DNA of 32,365 nucleotides from Mycobacterium sp. 1274756.6 (GTDB lineage Bacteria; Actinomycetota; Actinomycetes; Mycobacteriales; Mycobacteriaceae): assembly GCF_001668625.1 (NCBI RefSeq), contig NZ_LZLJ01000020.1, positions 1 to 32,365 on the forward strand, in the 5' to 3' direction. The notes beneath the pieces are model-generated. The model worked only from the letters and a program-made list of their open reading frames with translations, was not told the origin of the DNA and did no database searches. Of the stretch, positions 6,968 to 15,180 are shown piece by piece; within the stretch, counting starts at the first letter, position 1; the number at the start of each line of letters is the position of its first letter. A program made the translations under genes and the position numbers.

Positions 6968-7609
6968 ATGAGTCGAGACTACGGTCAATACTGCGGACTT
7001 GCCCGGGCCCTGGATGTGGTGGGCGACCGGTGGAATCTGTTGATCGTCCGCCAGCTTCTGATGGGACCTGCGCGGTACAGCGAACTCCGTGGAGGACTGT
7101 CCGGCGTCGCGACGAATCTGCTGACCGACCGGCTTCGCGACCTCGAAACCGCTGGCGTGGTTGAGCGGCGGCTGTCCGGCGACGCGAATGCGATCGCCTA
7201 CGCACTGACTGAGTGGGGTGCGCAGCTGCGCGAGCCCATCAACGCGCTCGTCCGCTGGTCCACCCCACTGATGATCCGCGGACCCGAGAACGATGAGTTC
7301 CGCCCTGAATGGCTCCTGCTAGCACTTCCCGCATTGTTCGAGGGGCGTGTGCCGACCGATCACTCGGCGACAGTGGGGATTGCCGTCGATGGCTTCATGG
7401 TCCAACTACGAGCCACCGAATCCGGCATCGACGTCAGCAAAGCCGACGGACGAGAGCTGGACGCCGTCCTCACCGCCAACGCCCACCTTGCCCTGGGGCT
7501 CGCAGCGGGTATGTTGCCTCTGGATGACGTCCGCGCACTTGTCGATATCGACGGTGACGAGTCCGCCCTGCGAAGCATTTTCGAAGCACCCTCGTCAAAG
7601 AACCGCTGA
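6968..7609 (+). CDS. HxlR-family winged-helix regulator
   Basis: A 213-residue regulator. Residues 1-90 match HxlR proteins: YCGLARALDVVGDRWNLLIV with Cys9, then LMGPARYSEL, GVATNLLTDRLRDLE and GVVERR. The C-terminal ~110 residues are longer than in minimal HxlR proteins and look like the SCP2-like extension found in actinobacterial members; it could bind a lipophilic ligand. ATG 6968 is chosen over ATG 6962 because the protein then begins MSRDYGQYCG, but either is possible and no clear SD is seen. It is divergent from the DUF1761/hydrolase/efflux operon and likely represses it until an inducer binds. The inducer is unknown. Confidence 0.82.
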   Translation: MSRDYGQYCGLARALDVVGDRWNLLIVRQLLMGPARYSELRGGLSGVATNLLTDRLRDLETAGVVERRLSGDANAIAYALTEWGAQLREPINALVRWSTPLMIRGPENDEFRPEWLLLALPALFEGRVPTDHSATVGIAVDGFMVQLRATESGIDVSKADGRELDAVLTANAHLALGLAAGMLPLDDVRALVDIDGDESALRSIFEAPSSKNR

Positions 7610-7850
7610 CGAGCGACCGCCCGATACCTTGGTCACCTGCCGCCGGTTCGGTACCCATTGCTCAACGGGAGTGTCGTCATTGTGGTGGGTGGTGGCGCGT
7701 TCTACGATACGGACAATCGGCAGTGCCGAGGCGGATGACGTTGAGCCGTCGGGATGTTCGATCTGGCATTAGGGGTTCACCGGCTCCTGCACCCTACCGC
7801 CGAAGCCATCCCTACAGCCGATGTCTACCCGGAACGTATGCGTAAACGTA

Positions 7851-7918
7851 TGACACGCTCGTGAGATATATGACAACGAGACGACATCACCGCTGAGAAA
7901 ATGACACGCGGCGTGAGA
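7851..7918 (-). repeat. TGACACGC..CGTGAGA repeats, possible element end
   Basis: TGACACGCTCGTGAGA at 7851-7866 and TGACACGCGGCGTGAGA at 7902-7918 are near-identical direct repeats, each with an internal CACG/CGTG palindrome. A further TGACA is at 7871. Read on the minus strand they give TGTCATTTTCTCAGCGGTG, resembling the IS21/Mu-type ends that start TGTCA. They face the ATGTCAT repeats at 3834-3866 in inverted orientation. The rest of 7610-7938, between the regulator and dnaB, holds no gene that I can support. Confidence 0.45.
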
Positions 7919-7938
7919 ACCTACACCACCGATCTCCC

Positions 7939-10365
7939 CTACCGTGCCATATTCGTAAACCGCGACAAGTGCAGCTGATGCGCCACCGTGACCGTGGAGG
8001 TCGGGCCGTTTCGGTGCTTGGCGAGGATCAGGTCCGCCTCCCCGCCGCGGGGGTCGTCGCGGTCGAATGCGTCCGGGCGGTGCAGGAGCACCACCATGTC
8101 GGCGTCCTGCTCAAGGCTGCCGGACTCACGCAGGTCGGCGAGCATCGGCTTCTTGTCGGTGCGCTGTTCGGGGCCACGGTTGAGCTGGCTGATCGCGATC
8201 ACCGGCACCTCGAGTTCCTTGGCCAGCAGCTTGAGGTTTCGGGAGAACTCCGAGACCTCCACCTGGCGGGACTCGAACTTCTTGCCCGAGGTCATCAGCT
8301 GCAGATAGTCGACCACGACCAGCCGCAGGTCGCTCTTCTGCCGCAGCCGGCGGGCCTTGGCCCGGATCTCCATCATGGTCAGGTTCGGTGAATCGTCGAT
8401 GTAGAGCGGCGCCTCACTGATCTCGCTCATCCGGCGGGCCAGCCGGGTCCAGTCGTCGTCGCTCATCCGGCCCGAGCGCATGTCGGCCAGCTTGATCTTC
8501 GCCTCGGCCGAGAGCAGCCGCATCACGATCTCGGATTTGCTCATCTCCAGCGAGAAGATGACGCTGGCCATCCGGTTCTTGATCGAACAGGACCGCATGA
8601 AATCCAAACCCAGCGTGGAGTTGTGCGTAGGGATCATCGCCCGCCCGGCCAGATACAGATGATCGGTGTTGTCCACCTCGACGCAGCGCACCGGGACACT
8701 GGCGACCGGCCGCACATCGACGATGAAACGGGACCTCGAACGGACGGTGCTCGCACTCGCCCGGCGCTCCTTGTGGGCCAATACCTTTCGGGGCAGCGCG
8801 AAGACCTGCTCGTCGGTCGAGAAAGTCAAGGTGTATGCGGTGCTCGAGGCTTCGGTGTGCCCGTTGACGCGTTTGGTCGAGGTTTGACACCGGTATCCGA
8901 GGCTGACGATCAGTTCCCGGACATCCTCGACCAGGCGTCGATTGGTCACCGAGAACTGCACCGTCCCGCCGGACGCGACCGTGCCGTCGGTGTCGAGCAG
9001 CCCGGCCAGCAACGCCCGCCGTTGCGGTTCCGCGGCGCGCAGATACTCCATCGGGATGTGCTTGTCACCGAGCACCCCGATAATGCGCAGCCGGTCCTCA
9101 AACGTTCCCGCCCCCTGATCGTTCTCCTCCAACCGCAGCTGGTACCGATGCGGCGCCGAGGTCGACGGCACGGCCCGGATCCCTTCGCCCTCGATGCGCA
9201 TGACGATCTCGGGGTCGACGGTGGTGATCTGGGCGGCGGCGCTGGTCCCATCCCCCAGCCAGGCGCCCAGCGTGTACGGCGGCACCAGCAGGTCGCGGCC
9301 GGGCAGCTCCAGGGGCCGGGCGTTGGCGATGGAATGGTTGAGCCGTCGGTCGGCGGTCGCGCAGCGCAGCGTCCCGGCGATCTCCCGGGTGGTGCGCACC
9401 GCCGCCCCGCGCCCGTCGCCGGCGCCTCGGGCGGCCCGGCGCGACGCGCGGGTCTCGGTCAGCCACTGGTGTTCGGCGTCGGCGACGATCACTGATCCGT
9501 CGGAGAACTCGACTTCGAAGCAGGGCCGCTCGGCCATCACATCGGTGGCGGCCACCACCCGGGTCGGCCGGCCGTCGGCATCCAGCAGGTGGTCCCCGAC
9601 GGCCACCTCACCCATCGTGGTCCAACCGGTCGGGGTGGGCAGCGGTGTGTCCAGCGCCAGCGCCTTCCCCATGCCCGGCCGGGCCGCGACGATGATCATC
9701 TGCCCCGGGTGCAGCCCGTTGGTCACGTCGTCGAGGTCGGCGAAGCCGGTCGGTACGCCGCGGGCCAGCCCGCCGGAGGAGGCGATCGCGTCGATCTCGT
9801 CCATGGTGGGCTGCAGCAGCTCCTCCAGCGGGACGAAGTCCTCGGCGGTGCGGTGGTCAGTGACCTCGTAGATCTCGGCCTGGGCGCGGTCGACGACCTC
9901 GGCCACATCGGCGCCCTCGGCCCCGGCGTAGCCGTACTGCACCACCCGGGTGCCGGCCTCCACCAGCCGGCGCAGCAGCGCCTTCTCCGCGACGATGCCG
10001 GCGTAGTAGCCGGCGTTGGCCGCGGTCGGCACGGTCGAGATCAGCGTGTGCAGATACGGGGCCCCGCCCACCCGGCGCAGCAGCCCGCGCCGGTCGAGCT
10101 CGGCGGCGACGGTGACGGCGTCGGCCGGCTCGCCGCGCCCGTAGAGGTCCAGGATGGCGTCGTAGATGTTCTGGTGGGCCGGGCGGTAGAAGTCACCGGG
10201 GCGCAGCCGCTCGAGCACGTCGGCGACGGCGTCCTTGCTCAGCAGCATGCCGCCGAGCACCGACTGCTCGGCGGCCATGTCCTGCGGGGGCTGCCGGCCG
10301 AAGTCCTCACTCGGCGGCGCATCGGCGGGCATGCCGGATGCTCCACGGTCATCGACAACGGCCAT
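7939..10365 (-). CDS. dnaB: Replicative DNA helicase DnaB with intein
   Basis: An 808-residue precursor of the hexameric helicase that unwinds DNA at the replication fork. N-extein residues 1-234 contain the N-terminal domain (DMAAEQSVLGGML at ~29-41) and end in the Walker A start RPGMGK. A 348-residue intein follows. The C-extein (226 residues) starts STLGLDF and includes Walker B-like LVVVDYLQLM, an ISQLNRG motif and LRESGSLEQDAD. After splicing the helicase would be 460 residues, the normal size. It lies next to rplI, as in M. tuberculosis (Rv0058), but separated by ~540 bp. Start ATG 10365 has a purine-rich GGGAGGGGAC upstream. Its 3' end faces the accessory region. Confidence 0.97.
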   Translation of the reverse strand: MAVVDDRGASGMPADAPPSEDFGRQPPQDMAAEQSVLGGMLLSKDAVADVLERLRPGDFYRPAHQNIYDAILDLYGRGEPADAVTVAAELDRRGLLRRVGGAPYLHTLISTVPTAANAGYYAGIVAEKALLRRLVEAGTRVVQYGYAGAEGADVAEVVDRAQAEIYEVTDHRTAEDFVPLEELLQPTMDEIDAIASSGGLARGVPTGFADLDDVTNGLHPGQMIIVAARPGMGKALALDTPLPTPTGWTTMGEVAVGDHLLDADGRPTRVVAATDVMAERPCFEVEFSDGSVIVADAEHQWLTETRASRRAARGAGDGRGAAVRTTREIAGTLRCATADRRLNHSIANARPLELPGRDLLVPPYTLGAWLGDGTSAAAQITTVDPEIVMRIEGEGIRAVPSTSAPHRYQLRLEENDQGAGTFEDRLRIIGVLGDKHIPMEYLRAAEPQRRALLAGLLDTDGTVASGGTVQFSVTNRRLVEDVRELIVSLGYRCQTSTKRVNGHTEASSTAYTLTFSTDEQVFALPRKVLAHKERRASASTVRSRSRFIVDVRPVASVPVRCVEVDNTDHLYLAGRAMIPTHNSTLGLDFMRSCSIKNRMASVIFSLEMSKSEIVMRLLSAEAKIKLADMRSGRMSDDDWTRLARRMSEISEAPLYIDDSPNLTMMEIRAKARRLRQKSDLRLVVVDYLQLMTSGKKFESRQVEVSEFSRNLKLLAKELEVPVIAISQLNRGPEQRTDKKPMLADLRESGSLEQDADMVVLLHRPDAFDRDDPRGGEADLILAKHRNGPTSTVTVAHQLHLSRFTNMAR
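8620..9663 (-). other. DnaB intein, class 3 type, with LAGLIDADG endonuclease
   Basis: A 348-residue in-frame insertion between Lys and Ser of the Walker A loop (GMGK/STLGLD). It begins with Ala rather than Cys or Ser, and ends PTHN before Ser+1. It has the Trp-Cys-Thr set that defines class 3 inteins: Trp67 two residues after block B His65 (AEHQW), Cys327 in VRCVEVD and Thr346 in PTHN. Splicing would then start at Cys327 instead of residue 1. Two LAGLIDADG-like motifs, TLGAWLGDG (~131-139) and LLAGLLDTDG (~218-227), suggest a homing endonuclease that may still be active. DnaB inteins at this site are known in mycobacteria. Confidence 0.9.
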
Positions 10366-10540
10366 CCCCGTCGTCCCCTCCCTTCCTCAACCAGCCCGAG
10401 CAGTCGAACTGATATTCGAAGCCGGTGTTCCGCAGCGTAGTCCGCGGCTCCGACAACCCGCTCCCGTCAGGCCGGCACCCCTGTCCGCCGCGTTGAGGTT
10501 AGAGGTTGCTGGCGCACCCACCAAACGACCCTGTTGATCA

Positions 10541-10673
10541 ACCTGTGGAAGACCTGTGGATAGTTGCCGCCCACCATGTTGGGGGGTTGGGGACAACCTG
10601 TTGAACATTCCCACCCTCCCCCCGATCACTGCAGGTCAGGCTTCCACACCTGGGTGTAACAGCTGTGGATGGA
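10541..10673. promoter_or_regulatory. DnaA-box-like repeats upstream of dnaB
   Basis: Tandem ACCTGTGGAAG / ACCTGTGGATA units start at 10541 and 10552. Further similar sites are TGTGGATGG at 10665-10673 and TTCCACACC on the other strand at 10642-10650. TGTGGATAG (10556-10564) differs by one base from the E. coli-type DnaA box complement. GGGGACAACCTGTTGAAC near 10592 adds a related sequence. The whole 10366-10902 interval contains no supportable gene; a homologue of Rv0057 was not seen here. Confidence 0.45.
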
Positions 10674-10845
10674 GATCGTCTCGGCGTGTCGCCGAGATGG
10701 CCATCTCGGGCGTGTTGCGTAACGCGGGGCCGATCCCCGGGTGAACAACCGGTTAGGTTAGCTGACCACGTCGCCGACCGGCGAGTTCGCTGGCGCGGGG
10801 CCGCCACCGGCGCGCACCGGCGCCCCCGCCCCCGCGCAGACGCCA

Positions 10846-10884
10846 CCGCCCCGGTACGGCCGCGCGGAGCGGCCGCCGGGGCGG
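10846..10884 (-). terminator. Strong hairpin downstream of rplI
   Basis: The left arm (10846-10863) and right arm (10869-10884) form a 16-bp GC stem with a TA bulge and a GCGGA loop. It lies 19 bp past the rplI stop codon and has no U-tract, as is common for mycobacterial terminators. It probably ends the rpsF-ssb-rpsR-rplI transcript. Confidence 0.65.
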
Positions 10885-10902
10885 CGAACAGGTGAGTGAA
10901 GG

Positions 10903-11379
10903 TTAGGCGGTCGCGGCCTTGGCGTCGGCGGCCACCACGTCCAGGGCGACCTCGACGGTCACCTCGGGGTGCAGCACCGCCGCCACCCGGTAGCTGCCGA
11001 CGGCCTTGATGTGGCCCTTGGGCATGCGCACGATCCGCTTCTCCAGCGGCGGGCCGCCGGCCTTCTTGATCGCGCCGACGATGTCGGCGGCGGTCACCGA
11101 GCCGAACAGCTTGCCGGTGTCCGCGGCGGTCTTCACCGGCAGCGTCACGGTGCCCAGCCCGTCGATGGCGGCCTTGATCTCCTGGGCGTGCTCGAGGTCG
11201 CGGACCTGCTTGGTCTCCCGGGCCCGACGGATCTCGTCGGCCTGCTTCTGCGCGCCGCGGGTGGCCAGGATCGCCATCCCCCGCGGCAGCAGGAAGTTGC
11301 GGCCATAGCCGTCCTTCACTTCGACGGTGTCGCCCGCCGCGCCGAGGTGATCGACGTCGGTGGTCAGAATCAGCTTCAT
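10903..11379 (-). CDS. rplI: 50S ribosomal protein L9
   Basis: A 158-residue ribosomal protein of the large subunit. The N-terminus carries the L9 signature: [31 protein letters not shown] and a following AILAT. A long linking helix ([13 protein letters not shown]) joins this to the C-terminal RNA-binding domain with [10 protein letters not shown] and [15 protein letters not shown]9 binds 23S rRNA domain V and helps keep frame and fidelity. It is the last gene of the rpsF-ssb-rpsR-rplI operon, 22 nt after rpsR, and is followed by a strong hairpin. Confidence 0.97.
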   Translation of the reverse strand: MKLILTTDVDHLGAAGDTVEVKDGYGRNFLLPRGMAILATRGAQKQADEIRRARETKQVRDLEHAQEIKAAIDGLGTVTLPVKTAADTGKLFGSVTAADIVGAIKKAGGPPLEKRIVRMPKGHIKAVGSYRVAAVLHPEVTVEVALDVVAADAKAATA

Positions 11380-11401
11380 CGTTTCGTCTCTTCCGTTCCG
11401 G

Positions 11402-11656
11402 CTAGCGCGTCGAGGAGGTGAACGGCAGCAGCGCCACCTCGCGGGCGTTCTTCACCGCGATCGCGATGTCGCGCTGGTGCTGGACACAGTTGCCGGTCAC
11501 CCGGCGGGCCCGGATCTTGCCGCGCTCGCTGATGAACGTGCGCAGCAGCGCGGTGTCCTTGTAGTCGATCACCTGGTCCTTCTTGGCGCAGAAGGCGCAC
11601 TTGCGGGTCTTGACCGGCTTCTCCGGCGCCGGACGCCGCTTGTTGGACTTGGCCAT
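11402..11656 (-). CDS. rpsR: 30S ribosomal protein S18, zinc-binding (C+) type
   Basis: An 84-residue S18 protein of the small subunit. It keeps the Cys set CAFC (20-23) plus a later Cys in VTGNCVQHQ, so it is the zinc-binding form, unlike the zinc-free paralogue that mycobacteria make under zinc limitation. It has [18 protein letters not shown] and RARRVTG typical of S18, which pairs with S6 on the platform of the 30S subunit. It lies 58 nt after ssb and 22 nt before rplI in the standard operon. Confidence 0.97.
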   Translation of the reverse strand: MAKSNKRRPAPEKPVKTRKCAFCAKKDQVIDYKDTALLRTFISERGKIRARRVTGNCVQHQRDIAIAVKNAREVALLPFTSSTR

Positions 11657-11714
11657 GGGTCATTCTCTTTCGTTCTGTGGTGTCTGAGAGGTGCGGTCTC
11701 GCCGCACCGTGGAT

Positions 11715-12206
11715 CTAGAAGGGCGGTTCGTCGTCGCCGCCGCCGAAGGAACCGGAGGCCGGGGCGCTGCCCCAGGGGTCGTCGGCGGGTGCCCCACCGG
11801 CCGCTCCCGCGGCTGCCGCGGGCCGGGGTCCCCCGCCGCGGCTGACCTTGGTGACCTTCGCGGTCGCGTACCGCAGCGACGGCCCGATCTCGTCCACGTC
11901 GAGCTCGTAGACGGTGCGCTTCTCACCCTCGCGGGTCTCGAACGACCGCTGCTTGAGCCGGCCGGTGACGATCACCCGCGCGCCGCGGGTGAGGGTCTCG
12001 GCGACGTTCTCGGCGGCCTCCCGCCAGATGCTGCAGCGCAGGAACAGCGCCTCGCCGTCCTTCCACTCGCCGCTCTGCCGGTCGTAGATGCGCGGTGTCG
12101 AGGCGACCGTGAAGTTCGCGACGGCCGCACCCGACGGGGTGAACCGCAGGTCCGGGTCGGCAGTCAGGTTTCCGACGATGGTGAGTGTGGTGTCACCAGC
12201 TGCCAT
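11715..12206 (-). CDS. ssb: Single-stranded DNA-binding protein
   Basis: A 163-residue SSB. The first ~115 residues form the OB fold: [64 protein letters not shown] and the mycobacterial [19 protein letters not shown] Gly/Ala/Pro-rich tail follows and ends in the acidic DDEPPF tip, which recruits replication and repair partners. It coats single-stranded DNA during replication, recombination and repair. Placed between rpsF and rpsR, as in most bacteria. The gap to rpsF is ~63 nt. Confidence 0.97.
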   Translation of the reverse strand: MAAGDTTLTIVGNLTADPDLRFTPSGAAVANFTVASTPRIYDRQSGEWKDGEALFLRCSIWREAAENVAETLTRGARVIVTGRLKQRSFETREGEKRTVYELDVDEIGPSLRYATAKVTKVSRGGGPRPAAAAGAAGGAPADDPWGSAPASGSFGGGDDEPPF

Positions 12207-12269
12207 GGGATCCTCCTGGGTTTGGCGGTTTGAGCGGAGCCTACGCAGCCGCTCCGACGTAGTCGACGA

Positions 12270-12560
12270 TCAGTGCTTGTCGATGCGCATCACTTTGGTG
12301 CGCAGCACCGCCTCGTTCAACCCCAGCTGGCGGTCGAGTTCGGAGACGGTCGCCGGCTCGGCCTTGACGTCGATGACCGCGTAGATGCCCTCGGCGTGCT
12401 TCTGGATTTCGTAGGCCAGGCGGCGCCGACCCCAGATGTCCACCTTGTCGACGCTGCCGCCGTCGTTGCGGATGACGTTCAGGAACGTCTCCAGCGACGG
12501 GGCTACGGTGCGCTCGTCAAGGGTGGGGTCCAGGATGACCATGATTTCGTATGGACGCAT
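12270..12560 (-). CDS. rpsF: 30S ribosomal protein S6
   Basis: A 96-residue S6 protein: [48 protein letters not shown] and a C-terminal [13 protein letters not shown]6 forms a pair with S18 on the platform of the small ribosomal subunit. First gene of the operon; the ATG at 12560 is preceded by AGGAGG with a long spacing (13 nt), or by GAGG 5 nt upstream. Its ~75-nt leader can fold and may carry autoregulation (see the entry for that region). Confidence 0.97.
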   Translation of the reverse strand: MRPYEIMVILDPTLDERTVAPSLETFLNVIRNDGGSVDKVDIWGRRRLAYEIQKHAEGIYAVIDVKAEPATVSELDRQLGLNEAVLRTKVMRIDKH

Positions 12561-12672
12561 GGGAACCTCATCACCTCCTCTGGTCGTGTGCGGCCACGGG
12601 GGTTCCCGCGGCAGGAGGGTCGCCTGCGTCGGCAACGGGCCAAGGTTACAGCAGCCGTCGCCGACCTGCGAA
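12561..12672 (-). promoter_or_regulatory. rpsF operon promoter and structured leader
   Basis: On the minus strand, TTCGCA (12667-12672) and TAACCT (12643-12648) are 18 bp apart and form a possible sigmaA promoter. The transcript would then have a ~75-nt leader. It holds GCAGG-N7-CCTGC and a 7-bp hairpin CCGCGGG-AACC-CCCGTGG (one G-U pair). Many bacteria carry an S6:S18-binding motif in rpsF leaders; this could be one, but I cannot confirm the consensus. Confidence 0.4.
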
Positions 12673-12692
12673 ATCGTCGTGCGCCGGCCGGA

Positions 12693-13385
12693 TCAGGTGC
12701 GGATCTTGTCGGCGATCTGACGGGTGATCTGCACCGCGGTGTCGGCCGGGTCGGCCGCGCAGGTGTTGACGTCGACGATGATGTTGTTGCGCACGGCCAT
12801 CGCCCGCCCGCACGCCCAGCCCTCCGGCGGGCCGTTCTGCTGGGTGGACACCGTGCTCAGCAGGCCGTCGGTGTTGGCGATCGGCCCCGGCGTCCACTCC
12901 GAGCCGCTCTGCACGTGGATGTACTCCTGGCATTCCCCCCACTGCTTGGCCGAGGCGTCGAAGAACGCCTTGGCCTGCTTGGCCGAGGGGAACAGCACCA
13001 CCGCCTCCTGGGCGTAGTGCTCGAAGTTGTCGCTCTCGGAGAAGGTGAGATCCCGCACCGCGGAGAAGCCGCTGTCGGCGTAGACCTGCGCCTGCGCGGC
13101 GCCGTCGATGGCCAGGCACTCGCGCGGTTCCATGGTGTCGGCGTCGTCGGACATCGCGATGCGGTTGCGGGTGACCGCCATCTCCTGCGCCCCCATGATG
13201 GCGTTGATCTGCTCGGTGTTGAGCATCAGGTCGTTCAACGCGCCTTCGGCCACCGGCCGGGCCGTCGTCGTGGTGGGCGTGCTGGTGGTCTTCTCCGCGT
13301 TGTCCTGGCCTTTGCCGCTGCCGCACGCGGCGAGCATCAGGCAGACACCAGCGATTCCGGCGAGGGCGGTCATCCGACGGCGCAT
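12693..13385 (-). CDS. Lipoprotein with PknH-like extracellular sensor domain
   Basis: A 230-residue secreted lipoprotein. The signal peptide MRRRMTALAGIAGVCLMLAA ends in lipobox LAAC (Cys21), so it is anchored to the outside of the cell membrane. A Thr/Pro linker (TTSTPTTTTARP) leads to a domain with LNTEQINAIMGA, CLAID, AVVLFPSAKQAKAFFDASAKQW and a conserved Cys pair (GWACGRAMAVRNN...DVNTC). This resembles the PknH C-terminal/LppH-type sensor domain common in mycobacteria. Ligand unknown. It lies upstream of rpsF in the same direction, in the place where M. tuberculosis has Rv0052, which is a different protein. Confidence 0.75.
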   Translation of the reverse strand: MRRRMTALAGIAGVCLMLAACGSGKGQDNAEKTTSTPTTTTARPVAEGALNDLMLNTEQINAIMGAQEMAVTRNRIAMSDDADTMEPRECLAIDGAAQAQVYADSGFSAVRDLTFSESDNFEHYAQEAVVLFPSAKQAKAFFDASAKQWGECQEYIHVQSGSEWTPGPIANTDGLLSTVSTQQNGPPEGWACGRAMAVRNNIIVDVNTCAADPADTAVQITRQIADKIRT

Positions 13386-13524
13386 AGGTTCAACTCTCCG
13401 TTTCTGTCCTCGTCCTTCCGCACCCGGCGCAGGCGCCGCCGGCGGCTCGCGCGAGGTCAGCCTAACGCCAACGACCGGCCGATTCGGGCCGGAACGCTGC
13501 GACCGGCGCGCCATGCCCGCGACT

Positions 13525-15180
13525 TCAGCGGCCCGCGGCGGTGCCGGCCGGCACCGCGGGCGGAACCGCCGGGTGCCCGGCTGGTTCGGTACGGCGATCC
13601 GGTCGGGGGCGCAGCCAGCCGGGCAGCCAGCGGGCCGGCGCGTCGGCGGCGCCGTCGAAGACACCGCCCGCCGGGTCGTCGACCCGGCCGTGCCAGCGGA
13701 CCAGGTCCTGCTCGGGGCGGTAGATCTGGCGGATCACCAACGCGCACAGCACCATCACGGCCACGTCGCGGACCAGCACCGTCGCGGTGAACCACTGTTC
13801 GGGCAGGCCGTGGTTGTGCTCGCCGAACAGGTAGTACATCCGCGGCACCCAGACCACCGCGTCGACGGTCATCCAGGCCAGCAGGACCCGCCGGTGCGGC
13901 AGCGCCAGCACCGCCAGCGGCACCAGCCACAGCGAGAACTGCGGGCTCCACACCTTGTTGGTCAGCAGGAACGCCGCGACCACCAGGAACGCCAGCTGCG
14001 CGACCCGCGGGCGCTGCGGCGCGGTGAGCCCGACGTAGGCGATGCCGGCGCAGCAGAGCACGAACAGCACGGCGACGACGGTGTTGAGCACCGTCGGCGG
14101 CTCCCAGAAGCCCAGGCCCGGGTCGAAGCCCCGCCAGCCGGTGAAGGAGGCGACGACGTTGTACAGCGAGTCCAGATCGGCCTCGCGACGGCGGTTGAGC
14201 CGGAAGAACTCCAGCCAGCCCGCCGGGAACAGCACCATGATCGGCAGGTTCACCACCAGCCACGCGGCCACCGCCGCGATCACCGCCTGCGCCGCCGCCC
14301 GGCCCTTGCCGGTGCGCACCGCCAGCACCAGCACCGGCCCCAGCAGCAGCACCGGGAAGAGTTTGGCCGCCGCGCCCAGCCCGAACAGCGCCCCGGCCAG
14401 CGCCGGGCGCCGCCGCGCCCAGGCGAGCATCCCGCCGACCGCGAACGCCACCGTCAGCGCGTCGAAGTTGGTGAAGGCCTGGAAGATCAGCAGCGGCGAG
14501 GCAGCCACCAGCGCAGCATCCCAGATCCGCCGACCGGCCAGCCGGGCGCTGGCCCACACCGTCACCAGCCACGCCATCGCCAGGCCGAGCGCCACGACGT
14601 TGAAGAACATGACGACTTCGGCGACCACCGGCAGCGCGAACAGCTTGCTCGCCGCGGTGTAGGTCTTGGCCAGCGTCATCGCCACGTACTGGTACATGCC
14701 GGTGAGCACCGGATACTCCATGTGCCGCACGGCGATCTCGCCGTCGTAGCGGTGTTTGGGCTGCCCGGACTCGTCGGTCTCGATCCAGCTGGACTTGTAG
14801 GGCAGTTCGCCGCGCTCCAGCAGTTCGGCGCCGTAGAGCGGCACGGTGTCGGAGTAACACAGCTGGTAGTAGGCGCGCTGCCCGGCCCAGTTGGCAACCT
14901 GGTGGTCGCCGGGCCCGTCGCCGGTGCTCTGCAGGCAGGGCGCCTTGGTGGTCCAGCCCAGCGCGAGCACGGCCAGCGCGATCGCGAACATGACCCGCAC
15001 CGGGGTGAAGAACCGGCTACGCCCGATCAGGGCGTGCCGGCCCACCGGCCCGCCGATCGTGTCGGCGAGCGCGGCTCCGAGCACGTCGGTGCGGCTCGGC
15101 AGGTCCCGCTCGTCGGCGCTGCGCAGGTCCGCCGCAAGCGGTTGCGGCGACACCGGGCGGCGCGGATCGTCGCCGGTCAC
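13525..15180 (-). CDS. GT87-family (DUF2029) polytopic glycosyltransferase, Rv0051-like
   Basis: A 551-residue protein with about 11-12 hydrophobic segments. After a cytoplasmic N-terminus the first segment is FAIALAVLALGWTTKAPC, followed by an extracellular loop with YYQLCYSD, GELPYKSSWIETDE and VRHMEYPVLTGMYQYVA. Later parts include NFDALTVAFAVGGML and NKVWSPQFSLWLVPLAVLAL. This pattern fits GT87/DUF2029 enzymes, which use polyprenyl-phosphate sugars (for example PimE) to add sugars to cell-envelope glycolipids. The actual acceptor is unknown. GTG start at 15180 overlaps the ponA1 stop (GTGA), so the two are translationally coupled and may share a cell-wall role. Equivalent to M. tuberculosis Rv0051 by position. 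Confidence 0.85.
   Translation of the reverse strand: MTGDDPRRPVSPQPLAADLRSADERDLPSRTDVLGAALADTIGGPVGRHALIGRSRFFTPVRVMFAIALAVLALGWTTKAPCLQSTGDGPGDHQVANWAGQRAYYQLCYSDTVPLYGAELLERGELPYKSSWIETDESGQPKHRYDGEIAVRHMEYPVLTGMYQYVAMTLAKTYTAASKLFALPVVAEVVMFFNVVALGLAMAWLVTVWASARLAGRRIWDAALVAASPLLIFQAFTNFDALTVAFAVGGMLAWARRRPALAGALFGLGAAAKLFPVLLLGPVLVLAVRTGKGRAAAQAVIAAVAAWLVVNLPIMVLFPAGWLEFFRLNRRREADLDSLYNVVASFTGWRGFDPGLGFWEPPTVLNTVVAVLFVLCCAGIAYVGLTAPQRPRVAQLAFLVVAAFLLTNKVWSPQFSLWLVPLAVLALPHRRVLLAWMTVDAVVWVPRMYYLFGEHNHGLPEQWFTATVLVRDVAVMVLCALVIRQIYRPEQDLVRWHGRVDDPAGGVFDGAADAPARWLPGWLRPRPDRRTEPAGHPAVPPAVPAGTAAGR

Noticed and set aside
10387..10846. Small minus-strand frames between dnaB and rplI (possible Rv0057 counterpart)
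   Set aside because: They show no recognisable similarity, overlap the DnaA-like repeats and have poor starts.
12273..13790. Plus-strand frame across rpsF and the lipoprotein gene
   Set aside because: It overlaps several confirmed minus-strand genes and the promoter region.
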